Position numbers and translations under genes: made by a program. Of a stretch of DNA of 64,000 nt, positions 1 through 11,484 are shown piece by piece. Source of the stretch: Bryum argenteum (taxonomy: Eukaryota; Streptophyta; Bryopsida; Bryales; Bryaceae); assembly GCA_037043015.1 (NCBI GenBank), contig CM073321.1:33272101-33336100 (forward strand). Direction: 5' to 3'. The stretch's first letter is position 1. Every line of letters starts with the position of its first letter. The notes under the pieces were generated by a model. It was not told where the DNA came from, searched no databases, and saw only the letters and a list, made by a program, of their open reading frames with translations.

Positions 1-82
1 TTTGTAACATCTACAAGACAAGAAGCTTGTCCAACATACTTTATTTGAGGCGCAAGTTCTTCACAATCAAGATGGAGGAAGG
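1..82 (+). pseudogene. Copia gag, 5' fragment
   Basis: Frame 3 reads through to the solo LTR and ends in FFTIKMEEG, typical of the middle of plant Copia gag (UBN2-like) proteins. The last five bases (78-82, GAAGG) are repeated at 1609-1613, where gag continues. Removing the LTR and one GAAGG would rejoin the frame, so this piece and 1609-2158 were one exon-like gag. The N-terminus lies outside the window. Confidence 0.75.
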
Positions 83-1608
83 TGTCGCAACCCTAATTAC
101 TCCAACTCCTTTTTTTTTTCTTCTTAGTGGGCCTTACTTGGTAGCGGAATCCCGGCTCACTTAGTTGGTAGCAACCGGCCACGACTTTGCTAACACTTGC
201 ATGTGCCCGCACACACAATGTTAGCACCATTTTAAGTCAAGGTGTCCAACCCACCTTGACTACATAACTTATTACCGGATACTCTTTACCCGGAACTCCG
301 ACCATTACATGGGCATGTCAACCTGGAACTCCCACCAACACATGGGCATGCCACTTGGTGGCACGGGGCGGCCTTCCACAAATGTCCAAGCTCCCAAGGG
401 TGCTACTAATCACCCCCGGAGCTAACCGCCCTTATCCATTGTCCAACTTCCCACTAGTCCCCTTCCACTCTTGTTTCTCACCCCATTCGGGACTTTGCCG
501 GAAATCCTCCCGGAATCCGGCACTAGTTTTCCCGGGGACTAGTTTGGAGCGGGACTCTTTCCAACCCAATGTTGCGGGATGCTCAAGAGCATCCCACAAT
601 GCCCAAGATGTAGAAGTGAGGCTTTCTTTCCATGCCTCACCTTTTTGAGTCATTCCCGGTCACTCCCGGGAACCGGCACTACTTATCACGGGGACTAACT
701 TGGAGAGGGACACTTCCCAACCCCATGTTTAGAGATGCTCCAAAGCACTCTCCATTTTCCACAAGGTGCGGGAGTGAGACCCCATCCCAAGCCTCACCCC
801 TTGGAGCCACCCCGGCTCCTCAAGGCACCATGTGCAAGTGAGGAGGGAGACCACCCCTCCTCATAGTACTCTCTGGAGTCTTCGGTAGGCCCCCCCCCCC
901 TCTTGTGTTGAGGGGCCTTCCGTGACACACTTTTGTTTTGGAAGACCACCCGTTTTTGCCTTAGTCTCAAAAACAGGCCGTAACTTTTCCTCGGGCTAGC
1001 TCCTAGCTCAGGTATCCGACTGAAGAGTGCAAGCCCATTTTCAGCATCTATTCTTTGAGTAGATATCGATAGACTACCTACTTGCCTCAATTGGATTTGT
1101 CCCAAGGGAGATATGCCAATCTGAACATTCGGTGTCCCGGGAGGCACCATTCCCAAGTCCCGAAGTCCCGACCACTTTGAGGAGCCATATCTCTTAGACT
1201 ATTGCTTTGCTTATCATGAGCCTTAGCAATCTGGAAAGCCCTTGTCATTAGCTTTCCAGCAACATGCAACATGCCGCCATCCAAGGAGGGCGACATTTTG
1301 AGTCCCGAAAGGCAACACTCCCGAGTCCTAGAGTGTCCCGGAACACGCTCCAACTTTAGAGAGCCATATCTCATGACTCACAACTCCAAATCGCGCGTTC
1401 TTTGGACCCATGGGTGCGTGCTTGAACAAGGTTTGCAACCATTTAAGGCACCCACCAAGTTCGTCCCGAGCACGACGTTATTGCGTGCTGTTTGCTCGGG
1501 CCCCTCCTTGGTCACCTCACCTTGTCTCTTGCCAAGCCCGGGGCGTCACTCCCGGAATCCTCTTGGCTCACCACGGTGTTCGGGCATCCTTTGGAAAGGG
1601 ATGTGACA
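83..1608 (+). mobile_element. Solo LTR, family A, copy 1 (1526 bp)
   Basis: Starts TGTCGCAACCC and ends GGGATGTGACA, i.e. TG...CA ends forming a short imperfect inverted repeat. An exact 5-bp target duplication GAAGG flanks it (78-82 and 1609-1613). Closely similar copies lie at 23264-24803 and, inverted, at 51346-52835, each with its own 5-bp duplication. No internal retrotransposon genes are present, so this is best read as a solo LTR left by LTR-LTR recombination. Several open frames inside (e.g. 355-648) recur in the other copies, but nothing suggests they are genes. Orientation follows the TGTCGCAACCC end and is arbitrary. Confidence 0.9.
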
Positions 1609-2158
1609 GAAGGGGTGGACTTGTTGGAGCGCATCAACAACATCAAGGCACTTGCGGATCAACTCGCATGTTTGGATGTGGCCATGAGGGAGGATGACAT
1701 TGTCATAAGATTACTTGATAGTTTGCCACCTTCATTTGAGAGTCTGATCACGGCATTGGAGACCTTAAAACTTTCTGACCTTAAATGGAGTTTGTTGTGT
1801 CAAGGTTGATGCATGAAGTGTCTAAGAGGAAAGAGAAGGGTGCTCCAAGTGGTGACGTAGGGTTGGTGGCGGCCCAAAACAAAGGGAGGATGCAAAATAG
1901 CCCAAGAAAATGCTACAATTGTGACAAACCGGGCCACATTGTAAGGTATTGCTTTCGAAACAACAAGAAGGAGAAGGAGAGTGCCAATGTTGCAAGCAAC
2001 AACGACAACGAGGCGGATTATGCGTTTCTAAGCGTCGTTGTTGCAAGCAAAGAGGAGATGGAGGAAGAACATGCCTTTGCAACCACTGATAGAGATGACA
2101 ACATCATCACCAAGTGGACCATAGATTTGGAAGCTAGAAAGCAATGTCACCGCATAGA
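1609..2158 (+). pseudogene. Copia gag, 3' part with CCHC zinc knuckle
   Basis: Continues gag after the solo LTR (GVDLLERINNIKALADQL, then LLDSLPPSFESLITALETL, the usual Copia gag core). A frameshift near 1780 moves the frame to the one starting at 1785, which holds the RNA-binding zinc knuckle CYNCDKPGHIVRYC (Cys-X2-Cys-X4-His-X4-Cys). It runs into the protease region, but the expected catalytic D-S/T-G-A is replaced by DLEARKQC, so the protease was already lost or badly mutated. The frame is cut at 2158 by the CACTA element. Confidence 0.88.
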
Positions 2159-2189
2159 CACTATAAGAAACCTGCGTTTTTAGTGATGT

Positions 2190-2760
2190 TGTAAATGATG
2201 TCTATAAAGACAACGTAGACATTAATTCGGATGTCTTATAGACGATAAGACATCCTAGACAGCTCAGATGTCTATGCAGACATCTAAATAGACAGGAAGA
2301 TGTCTTAAAGATCGAAGATGTCTTAAGGTAATTTTGGAAGGGTAAAAAGTGTGCCACGTAGGTGCCACATAGATGACACATCAGCTTGAATTCAACGGGC
2401 AGTGCCACATGGGGATGAAATTCATCATGATGTGGAATTTTACATGGTCCCACGAAAGATGACATGGCGGCGCCAGAATCCCTACGTGGACCCGGGAAAA
2501 TCCAACGTGGCACGCGGGAAAAGTTGACGTGGACGCGGGAAAATGACGTGGCATGCCACGTCAGCATATTTTGGAGGTTTTATGCTTCTATCATGATAGT
2601 TTTAGACATCAGTTAAGACGACTTAAATGTCTTGCAAAACATTTTAAATGTCGTACAAGATGTCTTGCAAGACGTATGCAATGTCTTACAAGATATCTTA
2701 AAAGACATTTTGTATGTCTTATAAGATGTCTCCAGTGCGTAGAATGATGTTTAGGTTGAT
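2190..2760. repeat. Subterminal AGACATC/GATGTCT repeats of the CACTA element, left side
   Basis: Dozens of short words related to AGACATCT and its complement AGATGTCT (e.g. GATGTCTTATAGAC) occur in both orientations here, again at about 3310-3560, 4100-4220 and, at the right end, 4910-5760. CACTA elements usually carry subterminal arrays of short motifs that bind their transposase; these fit that role by position and density. Binding is inferred. Confidence 0.65.
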
Positions 2761-3559
2761 GTCCTTCTTAAATTTGTGATGTTTGCTCGAATGTTTGTAG
2801 CGACATCTAGTAGAACATCGATGTTAACGTTTTGTGTTAAACATAATGTTTGCAACAATGTTACTATTGATGTTTTCTGGGCATATTAAAGGACATCTAT
2901 GATGACATTTTTAGATAATTATTTATATTGTAATCAGATTCGTAATCCACAAACGTCTCACATAACATAAACTATAAACAGTGTCACGTCAAAAAGTTTG
3001 AGTCAAACATATATTGCTTAGGTCATTAAAACCTCAGATAACACAAAGCTAGACTATTAACTAATACGTCAACAACTACGATATACTACGCACCCACAAT
3101 TTGAACTCCGGAAGCCCCTCCACTACCATCGCTTGCTGTTAATACCTGTATGGTCATGTGCATGTCCCGCCGCTACACATGTTCAATAAGCCAATATGAG
3201 CTGCATTTAAAGAAGGGTTTGTAAAGGTAAAAAAATTCTGATTTAATTTCATTTAATTGCACTACCTAGGTTGAGATGGTTTACTTCCTAACGTCAAGAT
3301 ATCGACACAGTTAGACATTCTTGCAAACATCTGCTTAGACATTTCTTCAGACATCCTTCTAAACATCATTAAAAACAACGTTATAGACATCTATACATAC
3401 ATCTGTTCCACTCACCTACAAGCACGCATGTCGCTTCGCGGCCTCAGATCGTGCTCGCTGCCCCGACCCCTTATGTCCCACCTTCCAAAATAGAATTCCA
3501 TCAACACATTTAGACATCTTCATAGACATGCTCTAAGACATCTTGCAGACATCATCATA

Positions 3560-4400
3560 GACATCTTCTACAACAAATCAAATACTACAAGTACTAGGGT
3601 TTCTTCCACAACAAATCAAATACTACAAGTGCTAGGGTTTCTTGTACATGATGCTTTTGAAATCCAGTTCCTCTCAAGTAGCAAATCTTAGCCACATGAA
3701 GAAGGAAACCACGACTCTTGAGAGCTACTAGATTTCTACAACTACTATTCTCTTATTGTAGTTAACAATCATTCTAAAATTGAATAGAAACAATTTCGAA
3801 ATCCTCTATACTTTAAACACAAACTCTTTGGAAAAACTAAGGCAAAAATGAGCTTTGTAATTCCATTTGAAGATCTCATGACCTAACTATGGCGGCGGCA
3901 ACAAACCCTAACCACATGAAGAAGCAAACCTTAGCCTCTACACTCTAAACACTAACTCTTTGAAAAAATGAAGGCACAAATGAGCTTTATGCGGTTTCTA
4001 ATTATACTTAAAGGTCTCATGACCTAACTATGGCGGCGGCAACAAACCCTAGCCACCTCTGTTCATCCACTGAAGTCAATGAAAATCATCCCTGTAGATG
4101 ATTATACATGAGGTCATAGATGTCATCTTCGACATCTTCATAGACATCATGTTAAACATTTTCATGAACGTCATCTTAGACATCCCTGCAGATATTATCA
4201 AAGACATCTGATGACATCTTCAGAGTTTCAACTACAACACGTTAATCATAAAAGGTTTTTTGTTTTCTTCCACAACAAATCAAAGACCAGATGCTTTCAA
4301 GTTCTTTCCACAACAAAGCACGTATTTTAAAACATAGAGTTTCTTCCACAACAAAGCACGTATTGTAAGACATAGAGTTTCTTCCAAAACAAATCAAATA
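3560..4400. repeat. Internal direct duplications in the CACTA element
   Basis: Three nearby duplications are visible. A block around CAACAAATCAAATACTACAA occurs at about 3570 and 3610. A block of roughly 125 bp containing GACCTAACTATGGCGGCGGC occurs at about 3810-3920 and 3940-4050. A unit of about 52 bp with TTCTTCCACAACAAAGCACG is repeated at about 4300-4395. No coding frame is associated. Confidence 0.6.
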
Positions 4401-5825
4401 ATCTTTATTGATAGAAAAGTGTGGAATCACAATTATGAGACTATTTATAGTCTCCCATGGTAATAGGCTCTCCTTCCAACTCTTAACTACCTTTTATTTC
4501 TGCTCTAACTAACTTTCCAACTAACTTTCCTAATACTAATTCTATTCTAGAATTGACTCCTAAACTATATTAAATAGCTACTTTCATAAATTCATATCTC
4601 TTGTAAATTTGCTCCAATTTGTATAATATTGGTAGTTGATGATAGAGTAATGTATAAACTTGCCATTGGACTATAATAATCTAATCTATAAGTAATCAAT
4701 AATATTTAGTTCCTTCTTGAAGTAAGCCAGAAAATATTGTTTATTGTTTTTATTTTCTTTTTATATTTTTTTTAAGTATTCGAGGATTAAGGGTTATCAG
4801 AGACAGAGCCTAATCAGAGACCCGCGCCAATGGAGAACAAGCAGTAAGAGAAGAAGTTGACATTATTCTTAAGAGACCCTTAAGTACTGCCGCTTTTTGG
4901 TAAATGACGTTTAGGAGGATGTTGTGCAAAACACCTTCATAGACATCCCAATAGATGTCTACGCGGACATTCATGCCTGACCGTAGTTATGGTAAGTTGG
5001 ACATCGTGTTAGACATCCGACTAAATGTTGCATGACTTGTCAACTGGTCCGACGTGGAGATTTTGTTGCCATGTAGATAAAGCGTTGTAAATAACTTTTT
5101 CAATCTATGTCCACGTGTTTTTTGAGGATTAAATATCCTCGAAATTACTTTTACTTCAAATTCTATTTTTCGGCACCATTGTTATTTTACAGATATAATA
5201 TTTTTTATATAATATTTTTTAAATATTTAAATATTTTTAAATCATAAAAATTTTGCAGAATTATAATATTTCAGTTTATTTGAACATAATAAAAATTTAC
5301 AAAATATATTTTTTATTGGAATATGATTTTTTATTTTAATATTATTAAAAAATAGACCAATGAAAAAATAGTGAGAATAGCCTGAAATTGGTATTTTCAA
5401 TATTGCCATGTCACATAATGATTTAACATTTTAAAAAAATAAAAAATAAAAAAATTAAAAAATACAAAAGTGTGATGTTTTTTTTTTCTACTTTTGAAAA
5501 CCGCTGCCCATTCAGCTACTCTTTTAACATTAAAAATGCTTTTTACCCTGTCCAACGGTAAATTTTGGTCGTTTTTACCTTGCTGGTCGAAAATCCCTTG
5601 CCAACGTGGCAGTTTGATGTCTATCGGGATGTCTTCAAAGACATCCATGTCTTCACCAACACCTTTTTGTTTGGTGATGTCTTCATGCCCCTCCAATCCA
5701 AAATGTGCCCGTTAGACGTATAGACATCCTCCCGTCTTCGAAGACATCTTTTAAGACAGTAATACATTTCAAAATACATTAGAAATTACACAAGACATCA
5801 CAAAAAACAGGGTTTTCTTATAGTG

Positions 5826-6476
5826 AGAGCATCGTTCCAAACATATGAGGTAATATCACCACCACAAAATGTGCACTTGGGAGATGATAGCATTGCGCAT
5901 GCAGTTGGAGTTGGCACCATTGTTGAGGAGGTGATGGTGATGGCACTAAAGCACAAGATCAACATGAAGGAGGTGCACCACATCCTCAAGTTCAAGAGGA
6001 ACTTGATTTCCGTGGTAAAACTTGCTCTCAACGGTTTAAAAGTGGAGTTTGATGATGATGCATGCATTGTGAGAGATGCCAATAGAAAGGTGATTGCTAG
6101 AATGCCAAAAGTAGGAAGTTTGTATGAAATGTCCTTCTTCATGCATGAAATGGCCAATGTCGCACACCAAATGTCACAATTAGCTCCTGTGGAGCTACGG
6201 CATCGACGCCTTGGGCATTTGAATGTGAAGAGTGTCAAGGCGCTTCAAAGCATGGTGAATGGCATGCAAATCAAGGATCCCGCATCAAATTTGGCGTTTT
6301 GTGAGGGGTGCTTTGAAGGCAAGCTCTCAAGTACTCCATTTCCAAGTGAGGGAGTTCAACGTGCAAGCAAGCCTTTGGAGTTAGTCCACTCGGATGTGTG
6401 TGGTCCATTTAAGACCATTTCCATGGGCGGTTGTTTGTACTATGTCACTTTTATTGATGACTTCTGTAGGAAGGTA
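5826..6476 (+). pseudogene. Copia pol: protease remnant, GAG-pre-integrase and start of integrase core
   Basis: Begins directly after the CACTA duplication. Visible parts: the segment downstream of the protease (LGDDSIAHAVGVGTI); the integrase zinc-binding domain with HRRLGHLN and CEGCFEGK (HHCC type); and the first catalytic block of the integrase core, LELVHSDVCGPF, carrying the first Asp. A TGA stop at 6477-6479 interrupts it where plant Copia proteins normally have Trp after RKV; a single G to A change in TGG explains it. Confidence 0.9.
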
Positions 6477-6479
6477 TGA

Positions 6480-7871
6480 ATGTATGTGTTGAAGTCTAAG
6501 GGAGAGGTGTTTGCCAAGTTTGTGGAGTTCAAGGCCCTTGTAGAGAAGCAATCGGAGCATAAGATCAAGGCGTTTCGGTCCAACAATGGAGGGGAGTTCA
6601 CTTCCAAGGCCTTTAAACGCTTCTTGCAAGCACATGGCATTGAGAGACAACTATCAACACCATACACAGCACAACAAAATGGAGTGGCGGAGAGAGCAAA
6701 TCGCACCATTGTGGAGATGGCAAGGAGCATGCTACATCACCAGAACCTCAACAAGAACCTTTGGGCGGAAGCGGTGGTTACAGCGGTGTACACACGCAAT
6801 AGGCGCCCAACTAGTGGACTTGTTCGTAAGACACCCGAAGAGGCATTGAGTGGTAAGAGGCCTTTTGTAACACACATGCGTGTATTTGGGTGTGTTGTTT
6901 ATGCAAAGGGGCCGGACGAGAAGAGGACTAAACTTGATGCAAAGGGCACAAAGTGTGTGTTTCTTGGTTATTGTGAAGGAACCAAGGCTTATAGATTGAT
7001 GTGTCTTGAGACGAAGAAGATCCTTAAGTGTCGTGATGTGGTATTTGCGAAGGATGCTACTTGTGGAGAATCAAATGTAGAGATGCATCCAAGTGGGAGT
7101 TTGGAGCCACCTACGGTGATTTTGGTGGATACACCTCCAATTTTAACGCCCGTTGTTCAAGATGTACAAGTTGGAGAGGAATCTAAAGGTGTGCAAAATC
7201 CACAAGAGAAAGGAGAGGAGGAGGTGGTGGAGGTGGTGGAAGAGAAGCTACATGAGGAGATTGATGAGGGACAACGTGCACAAGGCTCAAGGTATCCAAG
7301 AAAAGAGAGGAGGCTGCCTGGTGAGTGGAAGTTGAATCACATTCTTCCAACCACTAATGAGGTAGAACGTGCAAATGTGACTTCTTTTGATGATTCTTTG
7401 AGTTTGGGTGATGCTTTGCAAAGTGTGGATGCAAGCAAGTGGGAGTTGGCCATGCAAGAGGAGTATGCATCTCTAATGGCCAATGGCACATGGGAGTTGG
7501 CCCCATCGCCAAAGGATCGCAAGAGTGTTGGTTGTAAGTGGGTGTTTAGGACCAAGAGGGATGCACAAGGCAACGTGGTGCGTTACAAGGCACGGTTGGT
7601 AGCAAGGGGCTTCTCTCAAGTCGAAGGTGTGGATTTCCATGAGACCTTTGCATTCGTCGCAAAGTTTACCACCATTCATTGCATGTTGGCAATTAGGGCA
7701 GCCATGGACTTGGAGATTCACCAAATGGATGTCAAGACGTCGTTCGTGAATAGTGTATTGGAGGAGGACATCTACATGGACCAGCCCCTTGGTTTTGTGG
7801 AGGAGGGCACTCAACACCTTGTTTGCAAGCTCAAGAAGTTGTTGTATGGGCTTAAGCAATCACCAAGGGCG
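6480..7871 (+). pseudogene. Copia pol: integrase core and N-terminal half of reverse transcriptase
   Basis: Same frame as the preceding piece. The integrase continues with FRSNNGGEFTSKAF (second Asp replaced by Asn; DNGGEF is usual) and GIERQLSTPYTAQQNGVAER, which carries the catalytic Glu region. After a Glu/Val-rich linker the reverse transcriptase begins (GCKWVFRTKRDAQGNVVRYK, ARLVARGFSQVEGVDFHETF) and reaches KLLYGLKQSPRA. A TGA stop at 7872-7874 then stands where Trp is expected. The loss of an integrase catalytic Asp and the stops show it is inactive. Confidence 0.92.
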
Positions 7872-7874
7872 TGA

Positions 7875-8465
7875 TACCAAAGGATTGACATGTTTTTAAC
7901 CAAAAAAGACTTCTTTAGAAGCCATGTGGATCACTCCTTGTATGTTAAGCAAACAAGAGAGTTGTTGTTGATTGTAATCATCTCTGTAGATGATTTGATT
8001 ATCTTAGCTAGTGATGCTGCGGTTTTGGGGTGGTTGAAGGCCAAACTTAAGAAGGAGTTTGAGATGAGTGATCTTTGGCCTTTTGGAATTTTGCCTTGGT
8101 GTTGCGTTTGAGAGGATTCGAAGCGCACGCACCATCACCATAAGTCAAAGCAAATACATTGAGGAGTGCAAGCCCATTGACACGCCGCTTGATGTGAAGG
8201 GGTTGTTGTTGAAGCTTTTGGACGAGGAGATTAAAGAGGTTGAAGAGGAGATGAAGGTTATTCCATACAAGGCTGCGGAGGGGTTGTTGATGTATGCAAT
8301 GGTGGCCACAAGGGCTGACCTTGCATTTCCGGTGAGCACGGTGAGCCAATTCATGGCAAAAGCTGGTCTTCGACATTGGATGGCGGTTAAAAGCATCTTC
8401 AAGTTGACTACAAATTGTGCCTTAGTGGTAACAACCTTGATTTGAAGGGATATTGTGATGCGGAT
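7875..8465 (+). pseudogene. Copia pol: C-terminal reverse transcriptase
   Basis: Continues with LFFR-type sequence and the catalytic box SVDDLIILAS (YVDD in active elements, Tyr changed to Ser). A frameshift at about 8068-8080 moves the frame; the thumb/connection region follows (LGVAFERIRSARTITISQSK, then ATRADLAFPVSTVSQFMAKA). A second shift near 8390-8440 precedes the RNase H domain, whose first motif GYCDAD ends just before a TAG stop at 8466-8468, in the usual place of Trp. Confidence 0.88.
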
Positions 8466-8468
8466 TAG

Positions 8469-8876
8469 GTGGGTGATCTGAATGAGCGCCAATCCACGAG
8501 TGGGTATGTGTTCTTTGTAAAAGATGGTACAATCTCGTGGAATTGCAAGAGGCAACCTACGATAGCGGTGTCTACTACGGAGGCGGAGTTCATGGCAACT
8601 AGCCATTGCTTGAGGGAGGCGTTGTGGCTACGGCAACTATTGGAGGATGTTGGGTTTGTGCAAGCAGAGGCCACAAGGATCATGTGTGACAGCCAAGGAT
8701 GCATTGCGCTTGCAAAGGACCCCAAGCACCACTCTCGTACAAAGCAGAAAGATGTGCAACATCACTTCACTCGGGAGAAGTTGGAGGATGGGGAGGTGAG
8801 CTTGTGGTATTCCCCAACGGAGGACATGGTGGCAGATGTGTTGACCAAGGCGCTTACTAAGGAAAGGCACGAGTAG
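8469..8876 (+). pseudogene. Copia pol: RNase H domain and polyprotein C-terminus
   Basis: Downstream of the TAG stop the frame is intact to TAG at 8874-8876: GDLNERQSTSGYVFFVKDG, then STTEAEFMATSHCLREALWL (catalytic Glu in TEAEF), MCDSQGCIALAKDP (catalytic Asp) and ADVLTKAL at the end. This is the standard C-terminus of plant Copia polyproteins. It ends about 40 bp before the polypurine tract, the normal spacing. Confidence 0.93.
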
Positions 8877-8916
8877 CTAACAAAGGCGATGGAATTGCGA
8901 GGTGGTAACTACTCTC

Positions 8917-8926
8917 AAAGTGGGAG
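8917..8926 (+). other. Polypurine tract of the Copia element
   Basis: AAAGTGGGAG lies immediately upstream of TGTTGAAG, the presumed first bases of the 3' LTR. Position and sequence match Copia plus-strand primers. Confidence 0.75.
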
Positions 8927-9294
8927 TGTTGAAGATTAGATTGCTCGTAGTTACTAAGGGTAACTGGAGTTGATTAGAGTTTGTGGAGAGGGTTGGACCA
9001 ATAGAGTCTTATCGTGTATGGAGAGGGCTTGTCCACAAGTGCCTTATCGTGTGTAGTGAAGGATGGACCAATGGAGCCTTAACATATGTAGAGAGAGAAG
9101 GTCCTCTAATGGTCTATCCTTTGTAGACTGATCTTGATTACTCAAACTTTATCTTTGTTGTTGCACCTAGTGCCTTCACTTGGATACATAAGTAAGTGCT
9201 TAGAACGAGTGTGTATCTCATTCAAGCATTCTTTGCTCTACTACTTGTAAGCTTTGAGTGTGTTGTATCCTCTCTCTCCCTCTATTGAATCTCA
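8927..9294 (+). mobile_element. Copia 3' LTR (about 368 bp)
   Basis: Begins TGTTGAAGATTAG after the polypurine tract and plausibly ends in ...AATCTCA at 9294. The 5' LTR is not in the window, so the right border cannot be checked by comparison; it is set by the TG...CA rule and by the change to the tandem repeats starting at 9310. It contains diverged internal repeats around GGACCAATRGAG. Confidence 0.65.
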
Positions 9295-9309
9295 ATAGGA
9301 ATTGATAAT

Positions 9310-10025
9310 CATTTGCGATCTGGTTGTAATGTTGAGGCCTTGACCAAATTTTGTGAGGGAACTCTCCAACCAAGGTCGACCCAAGTCTGGCGCAAGGACG
9401 ATGAGTTTTGCATTTTTGTTGCATTTTGGGCTGTCTTCCAACATTCTGTTTGACTGGTTTTGGTTTTCATTTGTGATTTCTTATGTGATGTCGAGGCCTT
9501 GGCCGAATTTGGTGAGAGAACTGTCTAACTTGCGTCAACGCAAGTCTGGCGCAGGAACGGTGAAATGTAATTTTGAATTTTGGGACATATTCTGGAACCT
9601 GATTCAGTTGTCTTGCAATGGATTTAATGAGCCCAAAGTGGGAATAGTGATCCCGTGGCCTCTCCGGATGCCGCTGCTAGAACCTCTGAGCTCGGAATTG
9701 ATATTCATTTGTGATCGAATTGTGATGTCGAGGCCTTGGCCGAATTTCGCGAGGGAGGTGTCTAACCTGCGTCGACGCAAGTTTGGCGTAGGGACGATGA
9801 ATTTTGCATTTTTTTTTGCATTTTGAACCCTCTTCTTGCATTCTGTTTGTCTGGTTTTGGTTTTCATTCGTGATCTCTTATGTGATGTTGAGGCCTTTGC
9901 CGAAGTTGGTGAAAGAACTGTCTAACTTGCGTTGATGCAAGTCTGGCTTAGGGATGGTGAATTGTTATTTTCCTTTTGGATTTGGGGGCATGTTCTGGAA
10001 TCTGTTTGCATTGTCTTCCTGTGGA
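9310..10025. repeat. Higher-order tandem repeat with palindromic core ACTTGCGTCRACGCAAGT
   Basis: Four diverged units start at about 9310, 9468, 9706 and 9865. Units 1 and 3 share one spacer type (TTTTGCATTT...) and units 2 and 4 another (TTCTGGAA...), so a two-unit block of about 396 bp has been duplicated. Each unit carries GATGTYGAGGCCTTGGCCGA and then a palindrome: 9369-9386 (degenerate), 9528-9545 (one central mismatch), 9765-9782 (around GCGTCGACGC) and 9925-9942. The array ends about 100 bp before the TTATTGCAG acceptor of locus G, so it may lie in an intron of that gene. Confidence 0.82.
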
Positions 10026-10953
10026 CTTGATGTTTTGACGCAGAGTCGTGTGTGACTACTTGGTCAATAATGACTACTTGTTGGTTGTTAACTTGTTAAA
10101 TGATTTATTTTTTGTTATTGCAGGACTCGTTTAAGGATGTGGGAGTTCTTGAAGATGAAGAACTTGATGGTGATAGCGACTTGTTGGCTATGAGAGTCCG
10201 AGTCAAAGCTATAGTAGAGTCTCATTGTTTACAATTAGCAATCCGTGCGGTCTCTGTAATGGTGTCTTATGCCTCTCCTGTCTGTCACACTTCACGTGAT
10301 GATGTTGATCGAGTTGCACCAGCAAAATACATGCGTAATTACTATGTTCAAGCGCAAGCTCGTTAATTGGAAGCAAAGGCATTAGCTAGAAATTGCACCA
10401 CGACGTCCTCCGCGACTTGCAGCAAAGTTAAAGTCTTTATAAATGTTTGCTAACATTATATGATACCATTGTTGTTACCTTTTATATAAAAAGCCTCTAT
10501 TGTTTTTATGATACCTCATTTTACAACAAAATCTTATTGACTGTGCAATATTGTACGTTGTATTTTGGACAATCAGATGAGAATACCTGAAGTTGCTACA
10601 GCTCAAGACGGTGAAGACACCCCATCCATTATGAAGGATCTGCTAACTCCAGCTTCTCATGGAGATGGAGTTCTTTTTAGGGCTGATAGAATTCTCTCAC
10701 CGCAAGAAATTGTTGAAGGCGAGCGGATTGTAGGTCCGGATAATAGTTAACTTGGATCTGAACCTCTTCTCCAAGCTATAGAGGATCATGCTCGTATAGA
10801 GTCCCTCTCTGATGATAAAGACACAACTCTACCTAGGACTGTCGACATTGGCATCGTCTACATGCCTCTACATTTTCAAAATAAGGATCCGGACTGAAGT
10901 GCAAATGAAATACGAATGATATATAAGTGTAATTTTATTGCTATCATAAACAG

Positions 10954-11403
10954 GCTGCGTTTCAAATCTGTCAAAAAATCTCGTATGCTCATTCCCTTGT
11001 GTCGTTTGTTGTGTTACCCAAAAGTTCGACCTATCTCAGAACAAGACGTCAGGAAAATCGAGAACGAGTTCAACAAAGGTTATTGCAAAGGAGATCGGGT
11101 AATGTACGTATCTCCTTTTGATAGAAAAGGTAGAAAAAAATTGGTTGACACAGGTGATGAGTTGTGGACGAACCCGCTTTGGAGAGTTGCAAATGAAGAG
11201 TTTGAGAAGTCACTTCGCTCGGATCCAAATCTTCAACTCCTTAGTGAGAAGTACTTCTATGTATACGAAGATAACCACCGTGTTACAGCGTGGATGCTAT
11301 ACATAGAGAAATACCACAAGATGGATCCGTCGAGTGCATCGTACTTGATGCTCAAGGAGAGAGCAATCTGCTCCTTCATGCAATGAACGACATAAACTGA
11401 TAA
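10954..11403 (+). pseudogene. Locus G core exon, ParB-like domain (DNHR motif)
   Basis: Reads ...PISEQDVRKIENEFNKGY, a WTNPLWRVANEEFEKSL segment, and YFYVYEDNHRVTAWMLYIEK. The strand followed by D-N-H-R and a helix resembles the ParB/Srx fold motif (GNHR, GERR or GHRR in known members). A frameshift near 11325-11335 then moves the sense frame: the continuation reads VECIVLDAQGESNLLLHAMN, a beta strand and helix that align with VVYTEDVDKLRKISTFYNRV in C1 and TIVLYDNQITYLFTSTGLND in D. A nuclease, ATPase or purely DNA-binding role cannot be told from sequence. Family assignment is by motif only. Confidence 0.5.
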
Positions 11404-11484
11404 GTAGCTGTCGCGTTTCATGCATTCATTTTATTTTATACTCTTTTGAACTACAGTTTTCTCATGTGACATTCTCTTGTGTAG

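Larger units (their letters stand above)
2159..5825. mobile_element. Non-autonomous CACTA (EnSpm/CMC) DNA transposon, 3667 bp
   Basis: Left end CACTATAAGAAACCTGCG; the reverse complement of the right end is CACTATAAGAAAACCCTG, followed on both sides by a run of T and GTGATGT. These are terminal inverted repeats with the diagnostic CACTA start. The 3-bp duplication AGA flanks it (2156-2158 and 5826-5828), as expected for the superfamily. No transposase frame exists inside, so it must have moved using a transposase from elsewhere. The Copia pol frame resumes immediately after it. Confidence 0.92.
1..9294 (+). mobile_element. Ty1/Copia LTR retrotransposon, decayed, left end outside the window
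   Basis: The order gag, zinc knuckle, protease remnant, integrase, reverse transcriptase, RNase H, polypurine tract, 3' LTR is that of Ty1/Copia (integrase before reverse transcriptase). The 5' LTR and primer-binding site lie left of base 1. Two later insertions split it: a solo LTR at 83-1608 in gag and a CACTA element at 2159-5825 at the gag/protease junction. Both are bounded by exact target duplications, so the nesting order is clear. The polyprotein is dead: in-frame stops at 6477-6479, 7872-7874 and 8466-8468, and frameshifts near 1785 and 8068-8080. Confidence 0.93.
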
